A stretch of 64,000 nucleotides of DNA from Caldicellulosiruptor bescii DSM 6725 (lineage in GTDB: Bacteria > Bacillota > Thermoanaerobacteria > Caldicellulosiruptorales > Caldicellulosiruptoraceae): positions 2,479,501-2,543,500 of the forward strand of contig NC_012034.1 in assembly GCF_000022325.1 (NCBI RefSeq). Reading direction: 5' to 3'. The first letter of the stretch is position 1. Every line of letters begins with the position of its first letter. Shown here piece by piece: positions 26,442 to 34,951 of the stretch. A model generated the notes under the pieces. That model was not told the origin of the DNA. It did not search any database and worked only from the letters and a program-made list of their open reading frames with translations. Position numbers and translations under genes: made by a program.

Positions 26442-27532
26442 ACTATCACCCCTTCGTCCAAAGTAACATATACAGGCTCTCCACCTTTGGGCATCCAAAC
26501 CTTTTCCGGGTCTTTGCAGATTTCTCTTATTGCTGCCTCTTCTGATGCAACATATACAAAATCACCTTTTTGCGCAGCAACAAGCGGTCGCAGTTTTATT
26601 CTATCGTTAAGAGCTAATATCCCATTTGAAAATCCCAAGATTATCGAAAACGGACCATTTACTAAGCAAGATGCATACACTGCTCTTATTGCTCTGAGCT
26701 TTTCTCTTTCTTGTTCGTCCTGCCTGTCAATCACACTCCAAAACGGAGCTGCCAAGGCTTTTGCTGCAATCTCAACAGAAAGCTTGTGCTTTCTCAAAAG
26801 AAGGTCAAAAAGGTATGCCATAACCTCAGTGTCAGTCCTAAGTGTACACTTGTAACCGAACATCTCTAAGTATCTATAATTTGTGCCATATGATGAAATC
26901 TCGCCATTGTGGACAATTGACCAGTCAAGCAGGGTAAACGGGTGAGCTCCGCCCCACCAGCCTGGCGTGTTTGTTGGGAATCTTGAATGCGCTGTCCAGA
27001 TATATGCCTTGTACTCGTCAATCCTGAAAAACTCGCCTATGTCCTCTGGATATCCAACACCTTTGAATGCACCCATGTTCTTGCCACTTGAAAATACATA
27101 TGCACCGTCAATTCTACTGTTTATAAACATTACACTGTCAACAACAAAATCTTCTTCTGTTTTTTCTGTATCTCTCAATCTTTTCTCAAGTGGCTTTACA
27201 AAATATCTCCAGACAATTGGACTGTTTTGAATGCTTGAAACCTTTCTTGTTGGAATTACTTCGCTTTCCAATACCTCAAAGTTCTGGTTTAAAAAGTGCT
27301 CTGTATCCTCTTTTGCCTTTATATCATCAAAAAATAGGTGAAAAGCATACCAATCTTTTCTGTCAGGATAGATTCCATACGCTGCAAATCCACCACCAAG
27401 TCCATTTCCTCTTTCTTTCATGATAGCAATGGAATTGATGATGTCTGTACCAGAAATTCTAACACCCTTTTTATTAATAAACCCCGAAATAGCACAACCA
27501 GACGGAATTCTAACTTGCCCTTCCCTTAACAA
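26438..27532 (-). CDS. Glutamate synthase class II glutamine amidotransferase subunit
   Basis: A 364-residue Ntn-type amidotransferase that would release ammonia from glutamine. Visible motifs are SRFPTNTPGWWGGAHPF, DWSIVHNGEISSYGTN and LRTDTEVMAYLFD. The expected N-terminal nucleophile is probably Cys13 (IPSGCAISGF) rather than Cys2; processing would have to expose it, or the enzyme uses an unusual arrangement. It starts with TTG at 27532 behind AGGAGG and is the first gene of the five-gene operon ending at 22418. Confidence 0.88.
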   Translation of the reverse strand: MLREGQVRIPSGCAISGFINKKGVRISGTDIINSIAIMKERGNGLGGGFAAYGIYPDRKDWYAFHLFFDDIKAKEDTEHFLNQNFEVLESEVIPTRKVSSIQNSPIVWRYFVKPLEKRLRDTEKTEEDFVVDSVMFINSRIDGAYVFSSGKNMGAFKGVGYPEDIGEFFRIDEYKAYIWTAHSRFPTNTPGWWGGAHPFTLLDWSIVHNGEISSYGTNYRYLEMFGYKCTLRTDTEVMAYLFDLLLRKHKLSVEIAAKALAAPFWSVIDRQDEQEREKLRAIRAVYASCLVNGPFSIILGFSNGILALNDRIKLRPLVAAQKGDFVYVASEEAAIREICKDPEKVWMPKGGEPVYVTLDEGVIV

Positions 27533-27604
27533 TTTCTATACCTCCTGTGTATATAAATTGAAAATTATTTACTATTGAGTTTTTTACTTCTAAAAAAATT
27601 ACAT

Positions 27605-27638
27605 CTTTTGCATATAAAAAACTTTTGCATACAAAAAA
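27605..27638. repeat. Tandem 17-bp direct repeat in the glutamate synthase leader
   Basis: Two adjacent copies (27605-27621 and 27622-27638) share the core CTTTTGCATA and differ at one position. They lie between the promoter and the first gene; the purpose is unknown. Confidence 0.7.
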
Positions 27639-27673
27639 CAATATTCATACATGTATACAATGGGTTAAGTTTA

Positions 27674-27702
27674 ATTATAGCAGTAAATTATTAAACAATC
27701 AA
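27674..27702 (-). promoter_or_regulatory. Promoter of the split glutamate synthase operon
   Basis: On the minus strand TTGATT (27697-27702), a 17-base spacer and TATAAT (27674-27679), giving a leader of about 135 bases. Confidence 0.7.
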
Positions 27703-27899
27703 TAATAAATTGAGGATAATTTTTTGTAAGCTGCAAGTTTAAAACAAAAAACTTGCAATTGTGATGCGAAGCTTGTAAACCTTTATGCAGGAAGATAAAT
27801 GATAAAAAATTTTGATTGCATATTTTAATTGTAATGGTTATAGATTAGAATTTAATTATAACACAGTTAACCGAAAAATGAATTTTTAGAGGTGAGAAA

Positions 27900-28223
27900 A
27901 TGCCAAAACGAAATATAAAAGAGCAACCTACATTGTTTGGCGACCCGGGATTTTCTTCATGGGGAATTGTCTATTATAAAAAAGGCCAGAAAAATATTGT
28001 TGAAAAGCATATGCATGACTGTGATGAGTATTATTTTGTACTTGAAGGAAAAGTGAAAGTGATTTCAGAAGATAAGGAATACATACTCGAAAAAGGTGAC
28101 ATGCTCTGGACCAAGATGGGTGACTTTCACGAAATTGTAGAAGCTTTAGAGGACACAACAATGTTTTGGTTAGAAGGCCCCTTGATGGGTAAAAAGCGAA
28201 AAGGGCATCAGTATGAACCATGA
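27900..28223 (+). CDS. Small cupin-domain protein
   Basis: A 107-residue single-cupin protein. Metal-binding motif 1 is visible as EKHMHDCDEYYFVLEGK and motif 2 around MGDFHEIVE. A GAGGTGAG site precedes the ATG. Such small cupins bind sugars, organic acids or metals, or act as isomerases; there is no evidence for a specific role. It is transcribed alone, upstream of the manganese riboswitch. Confidence 0.8.
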   Translation: MPKRNIKEQPTLFGDPGFSSWGIVYYKKGQKNIVEKHMHDCDEYYFVLEGKVKVISEDKEYILEKGDMLWTKMGDFHEIVEALEDTTMFWLEGPLMGKKRKGHQYEP

Positions 28224-28257
28224 ATTATAAAGCATAACCTTAGACATAAATAAGATA

Positions 28258-28286
28258 TTGAAAATGTTTTGATTCTACTGTAAAAT
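28258..28286 (+). promoter_or_regulatory. Promoter of the riboswitch-P-type ATPase transcript
   Basis: TTGAAA (28258-28263), a 17-base spacer and TAAAAT (28281-28286), placing the transcription start shortly before the aptamer. Confidence 0.6.
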
Positions 28287-28330
28287 AATAGACAGTATCA
28301 GATAAAAACAAAAAATAGGTTCTACTCTAT

Positions 28331-28442
28331 GTTAAAAGGGAGTAGCACCAAAAGCCTTGTCCTCAACATTCGCGAGAAAGGTATTCAAAAAGTCCTTTCT
28401 CTGGGGATAAGGGCCCAAAATAGGGTGTGCGAGACTTTTAAC
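28331..28442 (+). promoter_or_regulatory. yybP-ykoY manganese riboswitch aptamer
   Basis: P1 is formed by GTTAAAAG (28331-28338) and CTTTTAAC (28435-28442). Inside are the conserved elements GGGAGTAGC after P1 and CTCAACATTCG in the loop region, both hallmarks of the yybP-ykoY class, which senses Mn2+. The 3' P1 strand also belongs to the terminator stem, so Mn2+-stabilised P1 would prevent termination and switch the gene on. The 349-base gap between the cupin and ATPase genes is largely taken by this element, its promoter and its terminator. Confidence 0.87.
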
Positions 28443-28479
28443 ATGTGATTTTGCCGTCACATGTTAAAAGTCTTTTTTA
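28432..28479 (+). terminator. Riboswitch expression-platform terminator
   Basis: AGACTTTTAACATGTGA (28432-28448) pairs perfectly over 17 bp with the arm at 28457-28473, followed by TTTTTT. It competes with P1 of the manganese aptamer for the CTTTTAAC segment. Confidence 0.9.
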
Positions 28480-28572
28480 TTTATCTTTAAAAAGATTTGC
28501 AAAACACATAATAGTTCTGTTAGCAATTTAGAAAAAATTCAAAAACTCTTTTGAAGAAGGAGGGATTTTGCA

Positions 28573-31230
28573 TTGAATTTAAACTTTACTGAATTTTACT
28601 CAAAGGATATTGAGACCACTTTGGAGAATCTTAAAACCAGTTTAAACGGACTTTCCTATCAAGAGGCAGAAGAAAGACTTAAAGTATATGGAAAAAACGT
28701 AATTGAAGAGGGAAAAAAGAAATCCATATTTGCTCTTTTCATGGAACAATTCAAGAATGTAATGGTACTTGTACTTTTTGCTGCAGCTATAATCTCAATT
28801 CTTCTTGGCGAAGCAGCAGACGCCGCAATCATCTTGGCAGTTTTGCTCATCAACGCAGTCTTTGGAGTTGTCCAGGAACTAAAGGCTGAAAAAGCCATTG
28901 ATGCTCTCAAAAAACTTAATATGCCATATGCAAAAGTTTACAGAGATGGCCACCTGATGCAAATTAAAACAGATGAAATAGTAGTTGGCGATATAATTGA
29001 GATTGAAGCGGGAGATATTGTTCCAGCAGACTTGAGGCTTATTGAAAGTTTCAATCTTAAAATTGATGAGTCAGCTTTAACTGGAGAATCTGTCCCTGTT
29101 GAAAAAAACGCAAACGACCTTCTTGCTGAGTCAACACCTCTTGCAGAAAGAACAAATATGGCTTTTATGGGAACAATTGTAACATATGGTCGAGCAAAAG
29201 GTGTGGTTGTTTCAACAGGTATGAAAACAGAAATAGGCAAAATTGCAAACTTTGTCAATTTGCAATCTGCAATTGATACTAAAACTCCTCTCCATGAAAA
29301 GTTAGAAGAAATCGGGAAATATCTTACAGTTGGAATTCTGGCAATTGCATTTATTGTTTTTGTGACAGGATTGCTTTATAAGCGAGATGTATTTGAAATG
29401 TTTTTGACAGCTGTGTCACTGGCTGTTGCTGCAATCCCTGAGGGACTTCCTGCTGTTGTCACAATTGTTCTGGCAATTGGTGTTCAAAGAATGGCAAAAC
29501 GAAATGCTATAATAAGAAGACTGTCTTCAATTGAAACCTTAGGTAGAGTAGAAGTTATTTGTTCTGACAAAACGGGGACACTTACTCAAAACAAGATGAA
29601 TGTGGTGAAAGTATATTGTAATGATAACTTGAGCGAAAATCTTGAACATGAAGATATTGTAGCTAAAACCCTTCTTAGAATAATGGCACTTTGTAATGAT
29701 GTCAAACTTGATCTGGTTGACAAACAGCCTCAGTTTATAGGTGACCCTACCGAAATTGCCTTGGTAAAATTTGCTTATGAAAAGGGATTGAACAAGAACG
29801 CCATTGAAAAGGTTTTTAAAAGAGTGTACGAAATACCTTTTGATTCTGTCAGAAAAATGATGACAACTGTGCATGAGGTCAAAAATGATGAAAAGCTTTT
29901 GGTATTTTCCAAAGGTGCTGTAGATGTGATAATTAATAAGTGTAAGTTTATAATGGTAAATGATGAAATACTCCCCCTTGACCAAAATATGTACCAAAAA
30001 ATTATCCAAGCAAACAAGGAGATGACATCAAATGCCCTACGGGTATTAGCCTTTGCTTACAAAGAAATTGATAAAAATGAATTAGAAAATAAAAATACCA
30101 TTGAAGAAAATCTCATCTTTATAGGACTTGTTGGAATGATTGACCCGCCAAGAAAAGAAGCTTATGAAGCAGTTGAGATCTGCTACCAAGCAGGAATAAT
30201 ACCTGTTATGATAACAGGAGACCATAAAGATACAGCTTTAGCCATTGCAAAAGAATTAAAAATAATTGATACAAGCAAAGACGAACTTTCGCAAGTTTTG
30301 ATAGGTACTGAAATTGAGAAATTAGATGACCAGCAGCTAAAAGAAAAAGTAAAAGAAGTGAGAGTATATGCAAGAGTCTCTCCTGAGCACAAATTAAGAA
30401 TTGTTGACGCATGGAAAAGTCATGGCAAAATAGTTGCTATGACAGGTGATGGGGTTAATGACGCACCTGCCCTGAAGGCTGCCGACATTGGAATTGGTAT
30501 GGGAATAACTGGTACTGATGTTACCAAAAATGTATCTGATGTTATTTTGGCAGATGATAACTTCGCCACAATTGTTGCAGCTGTTGAAGAAGGAAGAAAG
30601 ATTTATGATAATATACGAAAAACCATACAATTTTTGCTTTCTTCAAATATTGGAGAGGTTGTAACACTTTTTTTGGCAACACTTTTAAACTGGGTAGTAT
30701 TGTATCCAATTCATATTCTGTGGGTAAATCTTGTGACTGACACTTTCCCTGCTTTAGCACTTGGTATGGAAAAAGCAGAAAGTGATGTAATGAAGAGAAA
30801 ACCAAAGAAAACTTCAGAAAATATATTTGCAGGTGGACTTGGCTTTTCAATTCTGTATCAAGGTTTTCTAAAAGGCTTGATAACATTATTGGTATTCTTT
30901 ATTGGAAACAAATTATATGACCACAAAACTGCCATCACTATGACTTTCATGACGCTCAGCCTCATACAACTTACACATGCATACAATGTGCGTTCAAACA
31001 TCAATTCGCTATTCAAAATGGGTGTGTTCTCAAATAAATATTTAAATCTTGCTTTTGTAGCTTCGTTTTTGCTTCAGGTTGTAGTTTTAATAGTTCCTCC
31101 ATTAAGGGAGTTATTTAAATTGTCATACCTTAATTTTTCACAGTGGACAATTATAATTTTGGCATCAATTTCTATTATCCCTATTGTGGAAGTTGTAAAG
31201 TATTTCACACGACACTTTCACAAAGAGTAA
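28573..31230 (+). CDS. P-type cation ATPase (P2-type), probable Mn2+/Ca2+ exporter
   Basis: An 885-residue pump with the P2 (SERCA/PMR1-like) layout: N-terminal cation ATPase domain, actuator loop LTGESVPVEK, M4 motif PEGLPA, phosphorylation motif SDKTGT with Asp332, hinge TGDGVNDAPALK and six C-terminal membrane segments. The start is TTG at 28573 behind AAGGAGG. Sequence alone suggests Ca2+ transport, but control by a manganese riboswitch argues for Mn2+ export from the cytoplasm, possibly with both ions. The following antiporter gene has its own leader, so the two form a cation-export neighbourhood. Confidence 0.92.
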   Translation: MNLNFTEFYSKDIETTLENLKTSLNGLSYQEAEERLKVYGKNVIEEGKKKSIFALFMEQFKNVMVLVLFAAAIISILLGEAADAAIILAVLLINAVFGVVQELKAEKAIDALKKLNMPYAKVYRDGHLMQIKTDEIVVGDIIEIEAGDIVPADLRLIESFNLKIDESALTGESVPVEKNANDLLAESTPLAERTNMAFMGTIVTYGRAKGVVVSTGMKTEIGKIANFVNLQSAIDTKTPLHEKLEEIGKYLTVGILAIAFIVFVTGLLYKRDVFEMFLTAVSLAVAAIPEGLPAVVTIVLAIGVQRMAKRNAIIRRLSSIETLGRVEVICSDKTGTLTQNKMNVVKVYCNDNLSENLEHEDIVAKTLLRIMALCNDVKLDLVDKQPQFIGDPTEIALVKFAYEKGLNKNAIEKVFKRVYEIPFDSVRKMMTTVHEVKNDEKLLVFSKGAVDVIINKCKFIMVNDEILPLDQNMYQKIIQANKEMTSNALRVLAFAYKEIDKNELENKNTIEENLIFIGLVGMIDPPRKEAYEAVEICYQAGIIPVMITGDHKDTALAIAKELKIIDTSKDELSQVLIGTEIEKLDDQQLKEKVKEVRVYARVSPEHKLRIVDAWKSHGKIVAMTGDGVNDAPALKAADIGIGMGITGTDVTKNVSDVILADDNFATIVAAVEEGRKIYDNIRKTIQFLLSSNIGEVVTLFLATLLNWVVLYPIHILWVNLVTDTFPALALGMEKAESDVMKRKPKKTSENIFAGGLGFSILYQGFLKGLITLLVFFIGNKLYDHKTAITMTFMTLSLIQLTHAYNVRSNINSLFKMGVFSNKYLNLAFVASFLLQVVVLIVPPLRELFKLSYLNFSQWTIIILASISIIPIVEVVKYFTRHFHKE

Positions 31231-31244
31231 TTCTTAAAAGCATT

Positions 31245-31286
31245 GTCAAGTAGAGGTCAGAAAGTGACCTCTGCTTGACACTTTTT
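31245..31286 (+). terminator. Terminator of the P-type ATPase gene
   Basis: A 15-base arm at 31245-31259 pairs with 31265-31279 (one mismatch; core AGAGGTCA/TGACCTCT), followed by ACTTTTT. Confidence 0.85.
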
Positions 31287-31338
31287 ATTCCAAAGTAGTA
31301 TTCTTATTAGAGTATTAACAAAAGAAAGGGATGACAAA

Positions 31339-32346
31339 ATGGTAGCAGGATATGTCTTAAAACTGATTATTTCTCTATTTGTGATACTTTTGGGGTGTAC
31401 CTTTTTTACAAATGCTGTTGAATGGTTCGGGAAAAAGCTAAACCTTGCCGAGGGAGCAGTTGGTAGCATTTTAGCTGCGGTTGGCACAGCTTTGCCAGAA
31501 ACCATTATACCCATTATTGCCATTCTTTTTTCAAAGGGTGAAAGTTCTCACCAAGTTGGAATTGGCGCGATTGCAGGTGCACCTTTTATGCTGGGAACAC
31601 TTGCTTTTTTCATAACAGGGCTGGCAGTTATAGTTTACACATTGCTCAAAAAAAGAACACTAAAAATGAATGTTGACCGTAGTGTATTTGAAAGAGACCT
31701 TACCTATTTTATGATTGTCTATGGAATTGCTGTTGCCACAACTTTCATACAAAACCATAAGTTAATTAGAACAATAATTGCTATCATTTTATTTGTTGCT
31801 TATCTTATCTATGTAAAAAAGACTCTCGCGGATGAGTCTGAAAATGAAGAAACTCAAGAGTTAGAAAAGCTGTATTTTACTAAGCTTTTAAAACTTCCAA
31901 ACAACCTTCTTTGGATAAGCGCCCAGCTTATTCTGTCACTTGCTATAATAATCTTTGGTGCACACCTTTTTGTTGAATATGTCCAGAAAGTTGCCACTTT
32001 GATTGGAATCTCAGCACTTGTTCTGTCAATTATCATAACACCAATTGCAACAGAACTTCCTGAAAAGTTGAACTCTGTAATATGGATTGGCAAGAAAAAA
32101 GACACCCTTGCAATTGGAAACATAACAGGTGCTATGGTGTTCCAGTCATCTGTTCCTGTTGTTTTTGGTATAATCTTCACACCCTGGAACTTGAAAGGAA
32201 TTACAATGGTATCTGCGATTTTGGCTTTTTCGTCTGCTGTTTTAAATCTTTTGTGGGTTAAAATTAGAAAGAATGTCAATCCATTTGCGCTTTTGTTTGG
32301 TGGAGTGCTGTATCTTATATTTATAGCTTATGTTTTCTGGATATAA
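31339..32346 (+). CDS. Sodium/calcium exchanger family membrane protein
   Basis: A 335-residue membrane protein with the two inverted CaCA repeats. Repeat 1 is seen as LAAVGTALPETIIPIIAI and repeat 2 as IITPIATELPEKLNSVIWIG followed by AIGNITGAMVFQS. The acidic residues in the two alpha motifs (TALPET and ATELPE) are in place, so the transport site looks intact. It probably exchanges Ca2+ or another divalent cation for Na+/H+. The ATG at 31339 follows AAAGAAAGGGA. Confidence 0.87.
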   Translation: MVAGYVLKLIISLFVILLGCTFFTNAVEWFGKKLNLAEGAVGSILAAVGTALPETIIPIIAILFSKGESSHQVGIGAIAGAPFMLGTLAFFITGLAVIVYTLLKKRTLKMNVDRSVFERDLTYFMIVYGIAVATTFIQNHKLIRTIIAIILFVAYLIYVKKTLADESENEETQELEKLYFTKLLKLPNNLLWISAQLILSLAIIIFGAHLFVEYVQKVATLIGISALVLSIIITPIATELPEKLNSVIWIGKKKDTLAIGNITGAMVFQSSVPVVFGIIFTPWNLKGITMVSAILAFSSAVLNLLWVKIRKNVNPFALLFGGVLYLIFIAYVFWI

Positions 32347-32372
32347 TTGTATAGATTTTTATTCCATGCTTG

Positions 32373-32381
32373 TGTTATAAT
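32373..32381 (+). promoter_or_regulatory. Extended -10 promoter of the coiled-coil gene
   Basis: TGTTATAAT (TGnTATAAT form) 35 bases before the start at 32417. Confidence 0.55.
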
Positions 32382-32416
32382 TAAGAAAAACAAGCAAAAC
32401 TTTTAGGAGAAAAACA

Positions 32417-32938
32417 ATGAGTGATAGGGAAATACTGGAATTGATACTGGAAAAGGTCACTGTGGTTGACCAAAAGGTTGACAGGCTTGAAAAAAGGCTT
32501 GAAAATCTTGAAAAGAGAGTTGAAAACCTCGAAAAGAGAGTTGAAAGTCTTGAAAAGAAAGTTGAAAGTCTTGAAAAAAGAGTTGAGAGTCTCGAAAAAA
32601 GGGTTGAAAGCCTCGAAAAAAGAATGGATGCACTTGAGGCAAGAGTTGAAAGGTTAGAAATTCAAGTTTCCGAAAATACTCAAATTCTCAAAGCTTTAGA
32701 ACATCTGGCACAGGTAAACAAGGCAGAGCATGATAACTTTACTCATCAACTTGCAAGAATTGAAGGACTTTTGACATCAGAGATAAATAAAAATAACCAA
32801 GAGCATCAAGTCATAATTTCTAAAGTTGAAGAGAATTCTGAGAAGATAACAAGGCTTGAAAAAGACATGGTTGTAATTGAATCTGTTTGCGGAAAGAATA
32901 TGCAAGATATAGCCTTTTTGAAAGGTATAAAGAATTAA
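32417..32938 (+). CDS. Coiled-coil heptad-repeat protein
   Basis: A 173-residue hydrophilic protein. Residues about 15-85 are an almost perfect run of LE(K/N)(R/K)VE(S/N) heptads, i.e. a parallel coiled coil. Residues 85-173 continue as helices (LEHLAQVNKAEHDN, ITRLEKDMVVIES). There is no signal peptide or enzymatic motif. Similar proteins occur in thermophilic Firmicutes without a known role. The heptads are also 21-base repeats at DNA level, so length variation between strains is likely. Its own promoter and terminator make it a single-gene unit. Confidence 0.75.
   Translation: MSDREILELILEKVTVVDQKVDRLEKRLENLEKRVENLEKRVESLEKKVESLEKRVESLEKRVESLEKRMDALEARVERLEIQVSENTQILKALEHLAQVNKAEHDNFTHQLARIEGLLTSEINKNNQEHQVIISKVEENSEKITRLEKDMVVIESVCGKNMQDIAFLKGIKN
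32483..32640 (+). repeat. Tandem 21-base repeats encoding heptads
   Basis: About seven imperfect 21-base units of the type GTTGAAAGTCTTGAAAA(G/A)AG(A/G), each encoding one heptad of the coiled coil. The third positions vary little, suggesting recent tandem expansion. Confidence 0.7.
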
Positions 32939-32951
32939 AGAGCATTTACAT

Positions 32952-32990
32952 ACAAAAAGCTGCCAATCCCTATGGCAGCTTTTTGTATTT
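32952..32990 (+). terminator. Terminator of the coiled-coil gene
   Basis: ACAAAAAGCTGCCA (32952-32965) pairs perfectly with TGGCAGCTTTTTGT (32973-32986), with the T-run inside the 3' arm and beyond. Confidence 0.85.
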
Positions 32991-33066
32991 TTATCTTTGC
33001 AATATTTTCAGTTCTGTCTATTTTTTTATTTAACAAATTGTTAACACATTGTGATATAGTTTATAC

Positions 33067-33072
33067 TATAAT
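33067..33072 (+). promoter_or_regulatory. Probable -10 box of the Gld-type ABC operon
   Basis: TATAAT about 50 bases before the first gene. No -35 at the right distance; an overlapping TATACT (33062-33067) with TTGTTA 18 bases upstream is an alternative. Confidence 0.4.
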
Positions 33073-33121
33073 TAAAGTTGAGTACCTACATACTTTATTG
33101 ATTTTAGAGGAGGGATAATTT

Positions 33122-34075
33122 TTGATAAAGGTCGAACACTTAACAAAGAAGTATGGCCAGCACTATGCAATTCATGACATTTCATTTGAAGTGCAAAAAG
33201 GGGAAATTGTTGGTTTTCTGGGTCCAAACGGTGCTGGAAAATCTACCACAATGAATATAATCACAGGATACCTATCACCTACAGAAGGTACTGCATATGT
33301 CGAGGGATTCGACATCTTAGAAGAGCCCGAAGAAGTGAAAAAAAGAATAGGATACCTTCCTGAAAACCCCCCACTTTATATGGACATGACAGTGCAAGAA
33401 TATCTTGACTTTGTGAGTGACATTAAAAAGGTGGACAAAAAAGAAAAGAAAAGAAGTATGGATAAGATAATGGAAACTGTTGGAATTGCCCACGTGAGAA
33501 ACAGGCTCATAAAAAATCTTTCAAAAGGTTACAAGCAAAGAGTTGGACTTGCCCAGGCTTTAATTGGCAACCCTCCTGTTCTGATTTTGGACGAGCCAAC
33601 AATCGGGCTTGACCCAAAGCAGATAATTGAAATAAGGTCTGTTATAAAGAATCTTCGAAGTGAACATACAATAATCTTGAGCTCACATATCCTGCCAGAG
33701 GTAAGCGCAGTGTGTGAAAGAGTTTTGATAATTAACAAAGGAAAGATAGTTGCAAGCGACACACCTGAGAATCTATCTAAAAGACTTACTCACGGAAGCA
33801 AACTACAATTGAGAGTATTAGGTCAAAGACAAAAGGTTTATGGAATACTTGAAAAGGTGCCAGGAGTAAAATACATAGAATTCATTGGTCCAAAAGAACC
33901 AAACACTGTTGAGGTTATTGTTGAATCAGAAAATGATATAGATATAAGGGCAGATATCTTTTATGCTCTGAGCGAGGCAAAACTTCCTATTTTGATGATG
34001 AGGGCTGTTGACCTAACGCTTGAAGAGATATTCCTGCAGCTCACAACTGAGGAAAAGGAGGCTGAGGCTGTATGA
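33122..34075 (+). CDS. ABC transporter ATP-binding protein (GldA-like)
   Basis: A 317-residue ATPase with Walker A (GPNGAGKSTTMN), signature (LSKGYKQRVGLAQ), Walker B (LILDEPTIGLDP) and switch His (LSSHILPE). The C-terminal extension of about 90 residues is typical of the GldA/NatA type. The start is TTG at 33122 behind GGAGGG. It is the first gene of a four-gene operon with a permease, a GldG-like protein and a DUF4340 protein, and overlaps the permease start by four bases. Confidence 0.9.
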   Translation: MIKVEHLTKKYGQHYAIHDISFEVQKGEIVGFLGPNGAGKSTTMNIITGYLSPTEGTAYVEGFDILEEPEEVKKRIGYLPENPPLYMDMTVQEYLDFVSDIKKVDKKEKKRSMDKIMETVGIAHVRNRLIKNLSKGYKQRVGLAQALIGNPPVLILDEPTIGLDPKQIIEIRSVIKNLRSEHTIILSSHILPEVSAVCERVLIINKGKIVASDTPENLSKRLTHGSKLQLRVLGQRQKVYGILEKVPGVKYIEFIGPKEPNTVEVIVESENDIDIRADIFYALSEAKLPILMMRAVDLTLEEIFLQLTTEEKEAEAV

Positions 34076-34935
34076 GCGCAGTTTTGAAAAAAGAGCTAAA
34101 GATATACTTTTCAACACCAACAGGTTATATATTTATGGGATTTTTCCTTTTGATTTCGGGATTTTTCTTTGCAGTGTCAAACCTATTTTCAGCAAGCCCA
34201 AACTATACCTCAGTCCTCGGTAATATAACATTCATATTCTTAGTAGTTGTACCAGTTTTGACAATGAGACTTTTGAGTGAAGAGGCAAGAACAAAAACAG
34301 ACCAGCTGCTTTTAACATCTCCGCTAAAACTTACTGAGATTGTTCTTGGGAAATATTTGGCAGCAGTGGGCGTGTTTGTTTTGACTATTGCCATTACAAT
34401 TCTTTATCCAGTAATACTTTCATTTTATGGTGATGTTCCGTTTGGTGAAACAGTTGGAGCATACATAGGATTTTTTCTGCTTGGCTGTGCATTTATTTCG
34501 GTTGGACTTTTTATATCATCCCTTACTGAAAATCAGTTTGTTGCTGCTGTGGTGACTTTTGCTGCACTGCTTTTGACGTGGGTAATAGACTGGCTTGAAT
34601 CAGCTCTTCCAACCGACAGAACAGCAGGCTTTGTATTTGTCCTGATATTGGTCGGGCTTGTTGCCGGCTGGTTATATATGACACTGAGGAATATAATAAT
34701 AAGTGCAATTTCGGGAATAATTGGTGCCGGTGCATTTATTGCTGTATATATATTAAAACCAGATTTTTACGATAACGCTATAGTCAGATTCTTTAAGTGG
34801 TTTTCACTCTTGAGTAGATACCAAAAATTTACCAATGGTCTTCTGGATTTATCTTCTATTGTTTATTATCTATCATTCATATTTGTGTTTATCTTCTTAA
34901 CAATAAGAATTCTTGAAAAAAGAAGATGGAGCTAA
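34072..34935 (+). CDS. ABC transporter permease (GldF-like, ABC-2 type)
   Basis: A 287-residue protein with six membrane segments and the ABC-2 pattern around LLSEEARTKTDQLLLTSPLKLTEIVLGKYLA. Four-base overlap with the ATPase gene. In Bacteroidota, GldF with GldA and GldG is needed for gliding, but clostridial relatives have no known link with motility; an envelope-maintenance exporter is more likely. Confidence 0.87.
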   Translation: MSAVLKKELKIYFSTPTGYIFMGFFLLISGFFFAVSNLFSASPNYTSVLGNITFIFLVVVPVLTMRLLSEEARTKTDQLLLTSPLKLTEIVLGKYLAAVGVFVLTIAITILYPVILSFYGDVPFGETVGAYIGFFLLGCAFISVGLFISSLTENQFVAAVVTFAALLLTWVIDWLESALPTDRTAGFVFVLILVGLVAGWLYMTLRNIIISAISGIIGAGAFIAVYILKPDFYDNAIVRFFKWFSLLSRYQKFTNGLLDLSSIVYYLSFIFVFIFLTIRILEKRRWS

Positions 34936-34951
34936 ATAAAAGGGGGAAGAA

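Larger units (their letters stand above)
27533..27899. other. Divergent intergenic region with direct repeats and a stem-loop
   Basis: This 367-base gap separates the glutamate synthase operon from the cupin gene. It contains the operon promoter, a tandem 17-bp repeat, the palindrome ATACATGTAT (27647-27656) and a 9-bp stem-loop (TGCAAGTTT 27732-27740, AAACTTGCA 27749-27757). I see no gene and no recognised riboswitch. Confidence 0.6.

Noticed and set aside
27732..27757. Stem-loop in the glutamate synthase/cupin intergenic region as a riboswitch
   Set aside because: Only a 9-bp stem without conserved loop sequence and no match to known glutamine or other riboswitch elements.
28224..28330. 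Possible small gene between cupin and riboswitch
   Set aside because: No frame with an RBS; the stretch is accounted for by the promoter.
32483..32640. Regular repeats that might suggest a CRISPR array
   Set aside because: Units are contiguous, in frame and coding; there are no spacers and no cas genes.
32457..32642. Open frame antisense to the coiled-coil repeats
   Set aside because: It arises from the 21-base periodicity and has no independent support.
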